Assembly: GCA_900315015.1 (NCBI GenBank)
Contig: OMXJ01000008.1
Coordinates: 29,279-93,278 of the forward strand
Direction: 5' to 3'
Length of the DNA: 64,000 bases
Source: an uncultured Eubacteriales bacterium
GTDB taxonomy: Bacteria > Bacillota > Clostridia > Lachnospirales > Lachnospiraceae
Under the pieces are notes generated by a model that worked only from the letters and a program-made list of their open reading frames with translations, was not told where the DNA came from and ran no database searches. Below, piece by piece: positions 25,001 to 33,884 of this stretch. Each line of letters opens with the position of its first letter. The stretch's first letter is position 1. Made by a program: the position numbers and the translations under genes.

Positions 25001-25611
25001 GGACCTATCTGCTTTTCAAGCTCCGATATGATATCATCTACTCTTTCAAGATTTGCCTTCTGCTCTTCAAGGGATTTTTCTGCTTCACCCTTTCTGCGCT
25101 TGAACTTTACGATTCCTGTAGCTTCGTCAAAAAGCTCTCTTCTATCATCAGCTCTTCCTGAAATGATTTTTTCGATCTGGCCCTGTCCGATAATGGAATA
25201 TCCTTCCTTACCGATACCTGTATCATAGAGCATTTCCTGAATCATCTTAAGACGGACAACGCTTCCATTTAAAAGATATTCACTTTCGCCTGATCTATAA
25301 ACTCTTCTTGCAACGGTAACCTCTGAAAATTCTACGTTAAGTCTATGATCTGAATTGTCAAAGGTAATAGCTACATACGCACTAGATAATGGCTTTCTGA
25401 GCTCTGTTCCCGAAAAGATGACATCCTGCATCGATGAGCCTCTTAGCTGCTTTGCACTCTGCTCTCCGAGAACCCAGCGCATTGCATCTGCAATATTGCT
25501 CTTTCCCGATCCATTTGGTCCTACAATTCCAGTAATTCCTTTTCCGAATTTTAATATGATTTTATTTGCGAACGATTTAAATCCCGAGATTTCAATGCTT
25601 TTTAGATACAT
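22033..25611 (-). CDS. smc: Chromosome segregation protein SMC
   Basis: Condensin-type ATPase that with ScpA/ScpB compacts and resolves chromosomes. The 1192 residues show the N-terminal head with Walker A GPNGSGKSNIADAMRWVLG (33-51), a first coiled coil (about 170-500), the hinge (about 505-680, including FGVVADLI and NPGGSMSGG), a second coiled coil, and the C-terminal head with signature LSGGEKALTAIALLFAI and Walker B FCLLDEIDAALDDSN. Full length. Its start lies inside the end of rnc (20-base overlap), and ftsY follows after 30 bases. Confidence 0.97.
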   Translation of the reverse strand: MYLKSIEISGFKSFANKIILKFGKGITGIVGPNGSGKSNIADAMRWVLGEQSAKQLRGSSMQDVIFSGTELRKPLSSAYVAITFDNSDHRLNVEFSEVTVARRVYRSGESEYLLNGSVVRLKMIQEMLYDTGIGKEGYSIIGQGQIEKIISGRADDRRELFDEATGIVKFKRRKGEAEKSLEEQKANLERVDDIISELEKQIGPLERQSDTAKKYLDLKEKLKKHDMNFFLSEEKRVVEQQKVISEKIAINSAELEAARSELERSKDDYAKAGQDITDTEAKIEEKRSEREEKYGAAERAASDISVCETKINGVNSNTIHFKDRLNSINDSLKIKDSQKEAKKKSSEALKKELEEKIGNKETLQKELEGLSSELSEKLTELENADKKLLEEMNRVSEIKQNSAALKAEREQINIRKSSISSELITGKSAADELEIKYKEDSENLKNIRENLAKKREEVKEYTGDAVKFKEKLINDERELNAKRNELSKGKTKLDYTMNMAERYDGYGSAVKRVMQEKARLSGIFGVVADLISSEKKYETAIETALGGSMQNVVTDNEKTAQSLIEILKREKAGRATFLPLTAISPQGIQERDALDEPGAIDTADNLVKADGRFIVLVRHLLGRILVVENMDYGLAISKKYHRKLRIVTLEGDQINPGGSMSGGTYKNSSNLLSRKRELAELGEEVAKLTKQVDELKLICERDREKSEQADLKQKTLSDEISALTIKENALNISASNENSELTKLKNAYEANIAELKEIEGKLVEIDKSIEENEKLAGALEGNDSAGSEEKNRLSAKIEEIRELTAQKKDTLSEISARINVIESDKKHDDEDIVRIEDESRDLLKEKEEIEGDIAENESVIKTENDNIVRLKQVQKQSLEAAKKVEEKIADLQAWKEKLNASNKELFENHEKLNARITGLDKESVRLDNQKEKLDENFDSLTEYIWNEYEATPSDAEGYKDDEMMGNPNANKREISQIKSQIKDLGDVNVNAIEQYIEVKERFDFLTNQHDDIISARDKLIELIEELVEKMKQQFAEQFAEIRKQSDIAFKALFGGGTCKLELADSDDLLESDIMISATPPGKKLTNIMQLSGGEKALTAIALLFAILHLKPSPFCLLDEIDAALDDSNVSRFAEYLHNFTNSTQFIVITHRRGTMNAADALYGITMQEKGVSALVSVSLIEDKIDEKAMKKA

Positions 25612-26299
25612 TAAGCTTTTCTATTTCCTTTCTCGCAGCATCCTGCTCTGCTGCCTTCTTAGTGTGTCCTTCTCCCACTTCACATACTTCTCCGTCTATA
25701 ATTACTGCTACCTTGAATTTCTTATTATGATCTGGTCCTTCTTCACCTATGATCTTATATTCAAGACTTTTATCTCCTTCTCCTTGAAGAATCTGCTGGA
25801 GAGTAGTTTTGCTATCACAAAAGAGCGTTTTATCTTCAACATCTGTAATTACAATTCTTTTAATAAATTCTTTTGCACTAGTAAAACCACCATCCAAATA
25901 AATGGCCCCTATAACAGCTTCAAGCGCATCTGATAAAATAGAAGGCTTATCAGCGCCACCCATCATTTTTTCTCCATTACCAAGCTCTATCATCTTGCCG
26001 AGCCCTATCTGTCTTGCACAATAAGCTAGCGCATTTTCACATACCTTTGATGCGCGTATCTTTGAGAGCTCTCCTTCATCCTTTTCCGGATACTTATTGA
26101 ACAGATTCTCACTCATTACCAGCTCTAACACAGCATCGCCAAGGAATTCTAATCTTTCATTATCCTCCGGCTTATTCATCCGCCTTTCATTGGCATAAGA
26201 TGAGTGCGTGAGGGCCGTTTCAAGCTTCATTATGTCTTTAAACACATAGCCTAGTTTTTTCTGAAAATCACTTAGTCTGGATAACCTATTATTGGTCAT
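25592..26299 (-). CDS. rnc: Ribonuclease III
   Basis: Double-strand-specific RNase that processes rRNA precursors and structured mRNAs. The 235 residues have the endonuclease domain (1-155) with the signature NERLEFLGDAVLEL and the second acidic patch SDALEAVIGAIYLDGG, then a dsRNA-binding domain (about 160-230) with SKTTLQQILQ and GEGHTKKAAEQDAARKEI. Length is standard. It is the first gene of the rnc-smc-ftsY operon, preceded by a promoter at 26355-26383 and an AAAGGAG site. Confidence 0.96.
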   Translation of the reverse strand: MTNNRLSRLSDFQKKLGYVFKDIMKLETALTHSSYANERRMNKPEDNERLEFLGDAVLELVMSENLFNKYPEKDEGELSKIRASKVCENALAYCARQIGLGKMIELGNGEKMMGGADKPSILSDALEAVIGAIYLDGGFTSAKEFIKRIVITDVEDKTLFCDSKTTLQQILQGEGDKSLEYKIIGEEGPDHNKKFKVAVIIDGEVCEVGEGHTKKAAEQDAARKEIEKLNVSKKH

Positions 26300-26354
26300 A
26301 GCTTTTCTCCTTTCTTCATGCTAATTTAGTCCCATTAATGGGCATAATCGATTT

Positions 26355-26383
26355 ATTGTACCACACTTTTCAATTTTTAGCAA
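26355..26383 (-). promoter_or_regulatory. rnc-smc-ftsY promoter
   Basis: Minus strand: TTGCTA (26378-26383), a 17-base spacer, TACAAT (26355-26360). The leader carries a CCCATTAATGGG palindrome just after the predicted start near 26348, which could fold in the mRNA. Confidence 0.65.
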
Positions 26384-26499
26384 GTTTTATGTAATTTATT
26401 AGAAAATGAGTTTAGCATTTTAGAAAATATCCTAATGGTGTATAGTATCTCCATCAACAAATAGAGGTAATCATTATCAGGAAAAAACTTTGCAAAAAA

Positions 26500-26523
26500 A
26501 AAGGTCAGATTTCTCTGACCTTT
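26500..26523 (-). terminator. Intrinsic terminator after acpP
   Basis: AAAGGTCAGA (26500-26509) and TCTGACCTTT (26514-26523) form a perfect 10-bp stem with a TTTC loop. On the minus strand it is followed by a run of T's. Confidence 0.9.
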
Positions 26524-26547
26524 ACTAATCAAAAATATTACCGCTTC

Positions 26548-26778
26548 TTAGTTGATAGCAGCCTGGATCTTTTCTACAGCATCGCCTACTGTAACAATAG
26601 CCTTTGCATCCTCATCGCTGATCTTAATTCCAAATTCCTGCTCCATTCCCATGATGATCTGCATTACATCAAGTGAATCACAGCCAAGGTCATCAATGAA
26701 CTTTGAATCCTCTGATACCTGATCTGGCTCAACATTAAGTACCTCTACGATGATGTCTCTGATTTTTTCGAATTCCAT
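26548..26778 (-). CDS. acpP: Acyl carrier protein
   Basis: Carries growing acyl chains in type II fatty-acid synthesis on a phosphopantetheine arm. The start at 26778 has AAAGGGGA upstream and gives 76 residues starting MEFEKIRDII; an in-frame ATG at 26817 is unlikely. The attachment Ser35 lies in GCDSLDVMQ, a variant of the usual GADSLD. Overall it is acidic, as expected. It follows plsX in the same direction and ends at a clear terminator. Confidence 0.95.
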   Translation of the reverse strand: MEFEKIRDIIVEVLNVEPDQVSEDSKFIDDLGCDSLDVMQIIMGMEQEFGIKISDEDAKAIVTVGDAVEKIQAAIN

Positions 26779-26872
26779 TTTATTGTCCCCTTTATAGTTT
26801 ATTATTATATACGGCAATTCATCTCCTATTTAGTCGAATCCTTACCGGATCTGCCTTTTTTTCTAATTGTAT

Positions 26873-27895
26873 CTATTTTGATACCTCTGAATTAGCACTT
26901 ATATTCTCTTCGATTTTCTCGTTTATTCTCTGTTTCTTGAAATCTATGCACTGAATAAGAGAATTCTTTATTTCAACATAGTCGGAATTTCCATGGCTTT
27001 TAACTACTAATGCCTTAAGTCCGAGCATTGGTGCTCCGCCATATTCCTTTATGCTAAAGCCCTTGAGTGTCTTTTTAAGAGCCGGCTTTGCAAGTGCTGC
27101 ACCCATTATGCTGACTGGTGTCGACTTAAAACCTTCTTTTACTCTCTTTAAGAGAGCTCCTGCAACACCCTCATAAAGCTTTATGATTACATTTCCTACG
27201 AAGGCCTCTGTAACGATTACATCAGCTGCTCCATAAGGAATTTCTCTTGATTCTACACTGCCTATAAAATTGATGTCGTTGCTGTTCTTGAGCATAGGAT
27301 AGGTTTCTTTTACAAGGGAATTTCCCTTTTCCTCTTCTACACCAATATTTACTAAGCCAATTTTTGGATTCTTAACTCCCATGATATTTTCCATGTAGAT
27401 TGAACCCATCTTTGCAAACTGAACTAAATCAACTGCCTTTGCATCAACGTTTGCTCCACAGTCAAGCAAAAGCGATACTCCATCAAGTGTCGGAATAAGA
27501 GGAGCTAATGGCGAACGTCTTACGCCCTTTATTCTTCCGATTATGAGCTGTCCTCCTACTAGGAGCGCTCCCGTGCTTCCTGCTGATACAATGGCATCTG
27601 CCTGACCGTTCTTTACCAGATAAAGTGCCTTTACTACTGATGAATTATCTTTATGTCTGATTGCATCAACTGGTGCCTCATCATTAGTGATTATATCCGG
27701 AGCTTCAACTATTTCAACTCTTTTTTCATCATAACCACTATATTTATTTAATTCTGCCTTTATCGCTTCTGTCTGTCCTACTAAATATACAAACAGTTCT
27801 TCTCTAGCCTTAACTGCTTCTATCGCGCCATGCACTATTGCTCCAGGTGCATTGTCGCCTCCCATGGCGTCAAGCGCTACCTTTACTAATTCCAT
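26873..27895 (-). CDS. plsX: Phosphate acyltransferase PlsX
   Basis: Makes acyl-phosphate from acyl-ACP, the first step of phosphatidic acid synthesis in Firmicutes with PlsY. The 340 residues begin VKVALDAMGGDNAPGAIV and include SAGSTGALLVGG, LDCGANVDAK, GLVNIGVEEEKGN, SVESREIPYGAADVIVTEAFVGNV and GGAPMLGLKALVVKSHG. The last 20 residues (NEKIEENISANSEVSK) are a charged tail longer than usual. acpP follows after 94 bases, linking carrier and acyltransferase. Confidence 0.96.
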   Translation of the reverse strand: MELVKVALDAMGGDNAPGAIVHGAIEAVKAREELFVYLVGQTEAIKAELNKYSGYDEKRVEIVEAPDIITNDEAPVDAIRHKDNSSVVKALYLVKNGQADAIVSAGSTGALLVGGQLIIGRIKGVRRSPLAPLIPTLDGVSLLLDCGANVDAKAVDLVQFAKMGSIYMENIMGVKNPKIGLVNIGVEEEKGNSLVKETYPMLKNSNDINFIGSVESREIPYGAADVIVTEAFVGNVIIKLYEGVAGALLKRVKEGFKSTPVSIMGAALAKPALKKTLKGFSIKEYGGAPMLGLKALVVKSHGNSDYVEIKNSLIQCIDFKKQRINEKIEENISANSEVSK

Positions 27896-27987
27896 CTTGC
27901 ACCCCTTTCTTTCCTTACCGCCTATATGATATAATACTCTTTATTAAAAATCAAGTAGCATTTTTAATTTTTAAATTGTTTTTTACG

Positions 27988-28800
27988 CTACTTTACTACC
28001 TTTTTGTAAAAGAAGGAATTTTCTGTCTTAAATCCTAGCTCCACTGGTTTTATTATCTGCTCTGTACTTCCGATAAAAAGATAGCCGCCACTCTTTAAGG
28101 ATGAACAGAATTTTTTGTAAATAGCAAGCTTTGCTTCCTCTGTAAAATAGATCATTACATTTCTGCATACTATAAGGTCGTAATTTCTTCCGTAAAAATC
28201 TTTTATAAGATCATGATTTCTAAAACTTACCATTTTCTTTATCTTATCAATTACCTGATATTTTCCCCCATCAGTGCGATTTAAATACTTTCTCTTAAAT
28301 TCATCCTTCACATTCTTGACGGATTTTTCATCATAAATCCCAAGCTTTGCACTCTCTAATATTTCGTTATCTATATCTGTCGCTATTATTTCAAACCTTT
28401 TTCCTGGAAAGTTCTTATCTAGGAGCATGGCTATGCTATAGGGCTCTTCACCTGTCGAACAGGCAGCACTCCATATTTTTACGGCACTTATCCCCTGATT
28501 TTTCGGTACGATCTCACTTATCAACAAATTTTCTAAAACTTCCCACTGCGCAGGATTTCTAAAAAATTCTGATACATTTATTGTAAAGTACCCCATAAAC
28601 TGATCTAGACTACTCTTATTTCCCTTGATTTTAGAAAAGTATTCTGAATAAGAGCTGCAGCCGTTTTTAAAAATTAGAGAATCTATTCTCCTTTTCATCT
28701 GACGTTCTTTATAAGAGTTCAGATCTATATTTAAATAATCATGTATATCCTTTTTAAATTTCTCATAATTATCATTTATTGTCCTTACTTCCAACGCCAT
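27988..28800 (-). CDS. cheR: Chemotaxis receptor methyltransferase CheR
   Basis: S-adenosylmethionine-dependent methylation of chemoreceptor glutamates, part of adaptation in chemotaxis. The 270-residue protein has an N-terminal all-alpha domain (about 10-80) and the methyltransferase domain with KIWSAACSTGEEPYSIAM, EIIATDIDNEIL, YDLIVCRNVMIYF and GGYLFIGSTEQI. No C-terminal extension. No other Che genes adjoin it; cheV lies 34 kb away in the window. A terminator of the neighbouring ispH-rpsA gene sits in the gap before its start. Confidence 0.94.
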   Translation of the reverse strand: MALEVRTINDNYEKFKKDIHDYLNIDLNSYKERQMKRRIDSLIFKNGCSSYSEYFSKIKGNKSSLDQFMGYFTINVSEFFRNPAQWEVLENLLISEIVPKNQGISAVKIWSAACSTGEEPYSIAMLLDKNFPGKRFEIIATDIDNEILESAKLGIYDEKSVKNVKDEFKRKYLNRTDGGKYQVIDKIKKMVSFRNHDLIKDFYGRNYDLIVCRNVMIYFTEEAKLAIYKKFCSSLKSGGYLFIGSTEQIIKPVELGFKTENSFFYKKVVK

Positions 28801-28822
28801 TACAAACCTCCTGAATAAACAA

Positions 28823-28851
28823 AGCCGGATAAGCTATTCGCTTACCCGGCT
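28823..28851 (-). terminator. Terminator after ispH-rpsA
   Basis: The minus-strand RNA forms AGCCGGGTAAGC-GAATA-GCTTATCCGGCT, a 12-bp stem with one G-U pair, followed by TTTGTTTATT. It lies 22 bases after the stop at 28874 and also just upstream of cheR. Confidence 0.85.
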
Positions 28852-28873
28852 GGATAATTATCTTTTTAAGCTA

Positions 28874-30856
28874 TTAGTTCTCTGATGGTGTTTCCTCAGC
28901 TGGAGCATCCTCTGCTGGAGCCTCATCTGCTGTTAAAGCCTTAACTGAGATGCTGATTCTCTTATTCTCTGCATCAAAGTTAACAACCTCTGCTGTAACC
29001 TCATCACCAACCTTAAGAACATCTGCTGGCTTCTCGATGTGATTCTTTGAAATCTGTGAAACATGAAGAAGTGCATCAATACCTGGCTCGAGCTCTACGA
29101 AAGCACCGAAGTCTGCCATACGAGCAACCTTACCAGTTACCTGTTTTCCTACTGCATACTTTTCTTCTGCATTGTTCCATGGATTCTTGTCTGGGAACTT
29201 GAGTGTAAGAGCAATTCTGTCGCCCTTGATATCCTTAATCATAACCTCAAGCTCATCGCCTACCTTGAATACCTTCTTAGGTGCTTCAATTCTTCCCCAG
29301 CTCATTTCTGAGATGTGAAGAAGACCGTCTGCTCCACCAAGATCTACGAATACACCGAAATCTGTGATATTCTTAACTTCGCCCTTAACAACGTCGCCTA
29401 CATTGATGCGGCCAAAGAGTTCCTTAGCCTGCTCAGCCTTCTTAGCTGCAACGAGCTGCTTGCGGTCACCTATAATTCTTCTTCTCTTTGGATTGAATTC
29501 TGTAATTACGAATTCAATTTCCTGATCCTGATACTTTGAAAGATCCTTTTCATAAGTATCTGATACAAGACTTGCTGGTACGAATACCTTTGTCTCATCT
29601 ACAATTGCGATAAGACCACCGGTAAGAACCTCTGTTACCTTTGCCTTAAGAACTGTCTTGTTTGCGAATGCATCCTCAAGAACCTTTGAAACTCTTTCTG
29701 CCTGAAGACGCTTTGTTGAAAGTACAACCTGTCCATCGCCATCATTAAGCTTAAGAACCTTTGCCTTTATCTCATCGCCCTCATGAACGAGCTGTGTAAG
29801 ATCTGCGTTCTGAGAAGCAGTACCAAATTCATTCTTTGTAATAATACCATCAGCCTTGTAGCCAATATTAACAACTACTTCATCTGGCTTAACACTGATA
29901 ACCTTACCGTCTACCACCTCTCCCGTACGTATTGTCTTAAAAGTCTCGTTTAATGCCTCCTCAAACTCCTTATCGTTCATCTCTGACATACCGATGTAAA
30001 CCTCCTTGATTATATTATTCGGGGTTGACGCCCCTGCTGTAATACCTACGCTACGAAAAGATTTAAATAGACTTAAATCCAGGTCACCAAGTTTCTGTAT
30101 AAAGAAAGTGTTTGGACATTCCTTCTGTGCTATCTCAAACAACTTTCTGGAATTAGAGCTTTTCTTATCTCCAATCACAATCATAGCGTCTGAGTTCTTT
30201 GCCAACTCCGCGCATTCCGTCTGTCGTTTTAGTGTCGCGTTGCATATTGTATTCACAACATATATATTATACTCCAATTTTTCTATTAATGCAACTAATT
30301 CTTTAAATTTTCTGTTATTAAATGTCGTTTGCGCAACTAAAACATACTTGCGTTCCCTGTTTAATTTGCCATTTTCAACAGCTTTATTAATGTCCTCTTC
30401 GCAATTAATGAATATTGGCTCATTTTCACACCAGCCCGCACTTCCTTCTATTTCAGGGTGAGCCGGGTCTCCTATGATAATTACACCATTTCCCTTATGA
30501 CTTTCATCTCTTATGATATTGTGAATTTTAGTAACAAAAGGACAGGTGGCATCTATCAGGGTAATATTTTTTCCACTATTTTCAAAATCCTCAACGACGC
30601 TCTTTGATACGCCGTGCGATCTTAAAATAATGGTCGCACCCTCTTCTGCATCAGCTGCAGTTTCATTTTCCTTAAAAATATGCACGCCATCTTCTTCAAG
30701 TTCTTCTGTCACAATATCATTATGGATTATAGGTCCATAGGTGTATATTGCCTTTTTTCCTTCGCCGCCCTTATTTTTTGCTTCGTTGAAGGCCATTCCT
30801 ACTGCCCTTTCAACTCCAAAACAAAAGCCTGCACTTTTTGCTATAGTTATCTGCAT
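28874..30856 (-). CDS. ispH-rpsA: IspH (HMBPP reductase) fused to ribosomal protein S1
   Basis: Bifunctional fusion known from Clostridia. Residues 1-about 285 are 4-hydroxy-3-methylbut-2-enyl diphosphate reductase, the last step of the non-mevalonate pathway, with the three cluster Cys in SAGFCFGVERAV, DATCPFVTKIH and NTICNATLKRQ, and SSNSRKLFEIAQ. After a linker come four S1 domains (about 300-640): GEVVDGKVISVKPDEVVV, a divergent one ending KVFVPASLVS, and two canonical ones with TDFGVFVDLGGADGLLH and ADFGAFVELEPGIDALLH. The tail is Glu/Ala/Pro-rich. It follows cmk by 31 bases. A terminator follows. The fusion is intact with no frameshift. Confidence 0.95.
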   Translation of the reverse strand: MQITIAKSAGFCFGVERAVGMAFNEAKNKGGEGKKAIYTYGPIIHNDIVTEELEEDGVHIFKENETAADAEEGATIILRSHGVSKSVVEDFENSGKNITLIDATCPFVTKIHNIIRDESHKGNGVIIIGDPAHPEIEGSAGWCENEPIFINCEEDINKAVENGKLNRERKYVLVAQTTFNNRKFKELVALIEKLEYNIYVVNTICNATLKRQTECAELAKNSDAMIVIGDKKSSNSRKLFEIAQKECPNTFFIQKLGDLDLSLFKSFRSVGITAGASTPNNIIKEVYIGMSEMNDKEFEEALNETFKTIRTGEVVDGKVISVKPDEVVVNIGYKADGIITKNEFGTASQNADLTQLVHEGDEIKAKVLKLNDGDGQVVLSTKRLQAERVSKVLEDAFANKTVLKAKVTEVLTGGLIAIVDETKVFVPASLVSDTYEKDLSKYQDQEIEFVITEFNPKRRRIIGDRKQLVAAKKAEQAKELFGRINVGDVVKGEVKNITDFGVFVDLGGADGLLHISEMSWGRIEAPKKVFKVGDELEVMIKDIKGDRIALTLKFPDKNPWNNAEEKYAVGKQVTGKVARMADFGAFVELEPGIDALLHVSQISKNHIEKPADVLKVGDEVTAEVVNFDAENKRISISVKALTADEAPAEDAPAEETPSEN

Positions 30857-30887
30857 TTACTTTTCCTTACAAATCACTAAATCTAAT

Positions 30888-31565
30888 TCAATCTGCTATT
30901 TTTTTCTCAAAGAGCTCAATTATCTTTTCTGATACCTGCTGCGGATTTATCTCTGAAGTATCTACTACCTCTGCGTCATCAGCCTTTTTCAGCGGTGATA
31001 TTTCTCTATTCATATCTCTTTCATCACGCGCGATTATATCCTTTTCGATTTCATCAAGATCGCAGCTTACGCCCTTTGCTGTGAGCTCATCGTAACGTCT
31101 CTTTGCACGGATTTTTGCTGATGCCTCCATGTAGATCTTAAGAGTAGCATTTGGAAGAACAACTGTTCCTATGTCTCTGCCATCCATTATGATGCTCTTT
31201 TTCTCTGCCATATTTCTCTGAAGGAAAAGAAGCTTTTCTCTGACTTCTCCTAGTGCACTTACTATTGAAGCCTGCTTTCCTACCTCCTCTGTACGGATAT
31301 AGGCATTTACATTTTCCTCATTCAGCATTACCTGCTGCTCGCCGTCTACATACTCTAAATCTACTTCTATTTCAGAAAGTGCCTTAACTACAGCTGCATT
31401 ATCTGAAATATCTACATTGTTTCTCAAAAAATACAGTCCTATTGTGCGGTACATTGCTCCCGTATCAACATAAGTAAAGCCAAGCTTTTTAGCTGTAAGC
31501 TTTGCTACTGTACTTTTTCCGCTTCCTGCTGGTCCATCAAGCGCTATGCTATAGTTCTTTTTCAT
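30888..31565 (-). CDS. cmk: Cytidylate kinase
   Basis: Phosphorylates CMP and dCMP. The 225 residues start with the P-loop segment ALDGPAGSGKSTVAK (8-22), then YVDTGAMYRTIGLY, IIMDGRDIGTVVLP and the LID-like RDERDMNREISPLKKADDA, ending with an Asp/Thr region DTSEINPQQVSEKI. Size is standard. The order cmk then ispH-rpsA on one strand is widespread in Clostridia, and the 31-base gap suggests co-transcription. Confidence 0.96.
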   Translation of the reverse strand: MKKNYSIALDGPAGSGKSTVAKLTAKKLGFTYVDTGAMYRTIGLYFLRNNVDISDNAAVVKALSEIEVDLEYVDGEQQVMLNEENVNAYIRTEEVGKQASIVSALGEVREKLLFLQRNMAEKKSIIMDGRDIGTVVLPNATLKIYMEASAKIRAKRRYDELTAKGVSCDLDEIEKDIIARDERDMNREISPLKKADDAEVVDTSEINPQQVSEKIIELFEKKIAD

Positions 31566-31696
31566 GATGCTCTCGGCGTAATTTCTAGATACTTACCTTT
31601 AGAAATATCTGCCTCTACCTACTTTCTTTTATTCTACTAAATTTATCTACTTATAAACGTATTTGTGCATTTTATCGCATTTTTTAATATGTGTTT

Positions 31697-31846
31697 CCAC
31701 TCTGTTAATTCTGATTACTACATCAATCATATCAGCAGCTGCTTTGGTAGCTCTGTTTGCTGCGTCAATCGTGCCAGCAACACTTTGGTACCTCTGTTTG
31801 CTGCATTAATCGTGCAAGCGACCGTTTTCAGCTTTGTTTACTGCGT
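31697..31846 (-). repeat. Diverged ~41-bp tandem array spanning the HI0933-like gene stop
   Basis: Read on the minus strand, four units of 40-42 bases begin ACGCAGTAAACAAAG, ATGCAGCAAACAGAG, ACGCAGCAAACAGAG and ATGTAGTAATCAGAA. The first contains the final Thr-Gln codons and TAA stop of the gene ending at 31838. In units 2 and 3 the TAA has become CAA. The divergence implies an older array than the others. Confidence 0.7.
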
Positions 31847-33094
31847 TTTCCCAATGCTAGTAGCTGCTGTAAAAGCGGTAGACCATGCTATCTGAAGGTT
31901 AAAGCCTCCAGTTACTGCATCCACATCCATTACCTCGCCCGCAAAATATACATTTTTAACTTTTTTTGATTCCATTGTGGAAGGATTTATCTCCTTTATC
32001 GATACTCCTCCCCTTGTAATGATTGCTTCATTTAGGGTTCCATAGCCTGTAATTTCAAAGTCAAGGTCCTTAAGGACTGAAACTATTTTTTCTCTCTCCT
32101 GCTTTGAGATGCTATTTACCTTCTTTGCGGCATCTATGCCTGTCCTTTTTATGACTACATTTATCAGTCTCTGCGGAAGAAGTCCTCCCATGGCATTTTC
32201 AAGATTTTTATTCTTTTCTTCTTCAAAGTCCCTTAAGACTCTTTCGTCAAGCTTTTTCTCATCAAGTGCCGGCTTTAAATCTATATGTAGCTTTAAACCG
32301 CCCTCTGATACTTTTCTTCCTATGACGCTTGTAAGAGTCAGGATAAGAGGTCCACTGACTCCATTCCTTGTAAAAAGCATTTCTCCCTGTTTGGAATAGA
32401 GCTCCTTACCACCTTTTTTCTCATCAGTCACAGCAACATTTACATTTTTAAGTGAGAGCCCTTCTAATTCCTTTGGCTCTCCTCCCATAAGAATTACCGG
32501 CACCAACGATGGGAATACTGGTATAATTTTATGTCCAAGGCTTTTTGCAAATTTATGGCCATCTCCCGTACTTCCTGTCACAGGATAGGAAACTCCGCCA
32601 GTTGCTATTATTACTGCATCAGCCTCTATATTTCCTTTTTTTGTCTTTACAGAGGAGAAAACTTCTTTTCCCTCTTCATCTATTTTTGTCGTAATTGACT
32701 GAACTAACGTATTAAAAAAGAGTCTTACTCCAAGCCTTTTCATTTCCTCTTCTAGTACCTTTATTACATCAGAAGAATGGTCAGACTCTGGAAATACTCT
32801 ATTACCACGTTCTATTTTCGTCTTTAGACCTAAGTTGTTGAAAAATTCAATTGTATTTTTATTATCAAATTTTCTCAGGGCACTATACATGAACTTAGGA
32901 TTTTCGATTATACTATCAAAAAGCTCTTCATTATCGCAGGCATTTGTAAGATTACATCTGCCCTTTCCCGTAATGAACAGCTTTTTTCCTGCTTTTTCAT
33001 TTTTTTCAAGACATACTACGCTATGCCCTGAACGTGCCGCCCATATTGCTGCAAACATTCCTGCAGCACCGGCTCCTATTACAATTACTTTCAT
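31838..33094 (-). CDS. HI0933/YhiN-family FAD-dependent oxidoreductase
   Basis: Flavoprotein of the HI0933/BaiN family with an N-terminal FAD Rossmann motif GAGAAGMFAAIWAA (7-20) and the family strings KKLFITGKGRCNLTN, GNRVFPESDHSSDV and VIIATGGVSYPVTGSTGDGHKFA. The C-terminal end is VYFAGEVMDVDAVTGGFNLQIAWSTA, written here in pieces as FAGEVMDVD and GGFNLQIAW. The 418 residues are typical. Members include a bile-acid-related reductase, but most have no proven substrate, so the role is open. It lies upstream of cmk with a 272-base gap, much of which is the tandem array. Confidence 0.9.
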   Translation of the reverse strand: MKVIVIGAGAAGMFAAIWAARSGHSVVCLEKNEKAGKKLFITGKGRCNLTNACDNEELFDSIIENPKFMYSALRKFDNKNTIEFFNNLGLKTKIERGNRVFPESDHSSDVIKVLEEEMKRLGVRLFFNTLVQSITTKIDEEGKEVFSSVKTKKGNIEADAVIIATGGVSYPVTGSTGDGHKFAKSLGHKIIPVFPSLVPVILMGGEPKELEGLSLKNVNVAVTDEKKGGKELYSKQGEMLFTRNGVSGPLILTLTSVIGRKVSEGGLKLHIDLKPALDEKKLDERVLRDFEEEKNKNLENAMGGLLPQRLINVVIKRTGIDAAKKVNSISKQEREKIVSVLKDLDFEITGYGTLNEAIITRGGVSIKEINPSTMESKKVKNVYFAGEVMDVDAVTGGFNLQIAWSTAFTAATSIGKTQ

Positions 33095-33180
33095 TATTAT
33101 CCTTTTATTTACACTTACATGGAAAATCTCAGGCTATTTCCCCTAGTTACTTTAATATCCAAAAAGTTCCAAGCTACAAT

Positions 33181-33750
33181 TTATTTCATACTATTTTCAA
33201 GATAAACAAAATCCTTATCATAGCTTAAATTATTAGATACATAAGCCTCTCCCTCGATACGGAAGATGACCTTTTTGCAGTAATCTAGATTTTCAATAAG
33301 CGACTGAGCAAAGCAGTCGAGCACGTATTGCTCAATTTTTTTACTAAGTCCGCTTGCAGGAGCTGAGTCTTTTGTAAAGCTTACTATGACGGTATTCTCA
33401 TTTTCAGTAACAGAATCTATTACAACATCAGAAATATCGCCCGAGATAATATCTGCCTCAAACGTGCATATATATTCTGCGTTTAATACCTCTCCCTTTT
33501 CCATGTAGGCTGTACCCGGCTCCTTTTCACCAGTACTCGGATCTACGGTATAATATACTATGGCCTTATTTTCCTTATCAATTACAGTACTGCTTCCCTG
33601 CTCTACTGTTATATAAGGTGTAACAGTTGTTGAAGCAGGCAGGCTCGATGAAGGCTGCTTTTTATTTCCTTCACATCCCCCCAAAAACGTGACACACATG
33701 CCTAATAATGCCGCAAAAAATACGGTTCGTCTGTTTCTTATCCTACGCAT
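33181..33750 (-). CDS. GerMN-like lipoprotein
   Basis: Predicted membrane-anchored lipoprotein: a basic start (MRRIRNRRT), a hydrophobic segment (10-22) and the lipobox LGGC with Cys at about residue 26, then a Ser/Thr-rich stretch. The rest (about 75-189) resembles the GerMN domain found in GerM and related spore or envelope proteins: VVIDSVTENENTVIVSF, VLDCFAQSLIEN, KKVIFRIEGEAYVS and an end with FVYLE. The function of such single-domain lipoproteins is unknown. It lies 86 bases upstream of the HI0933-like gene on the same strand. Confidence 0.75.
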   Translation of the reverse strand: MRRIRNRRTVFFAALLGMCVTFLGGCEGNKKQPSSSLPASTTVTPYITVEQGSSTVIDKENKAIVYYTVDPSTGEKEPGTAYMEKGEVLNAEYICTFEADIISGDISDVVIDSVTENENTVIVSFTKDSAPASGLSKKIEQYVLDCFAQSLIENLDYCKKVIFRIEGEAYVSNNLSYDKDFVYLENSMK

Positions 33751-33884
33751 ATTATGCCTCCTTCTTAGGTATATTCCGACATGCTATATTTAGCATATCT
33801 TCACAAGTAATAAAAATCTTCCTATATATTTTCCGTCTCCATCCATTATTATATATTATTTCAAATATTTTCCGCTAAAGTATT

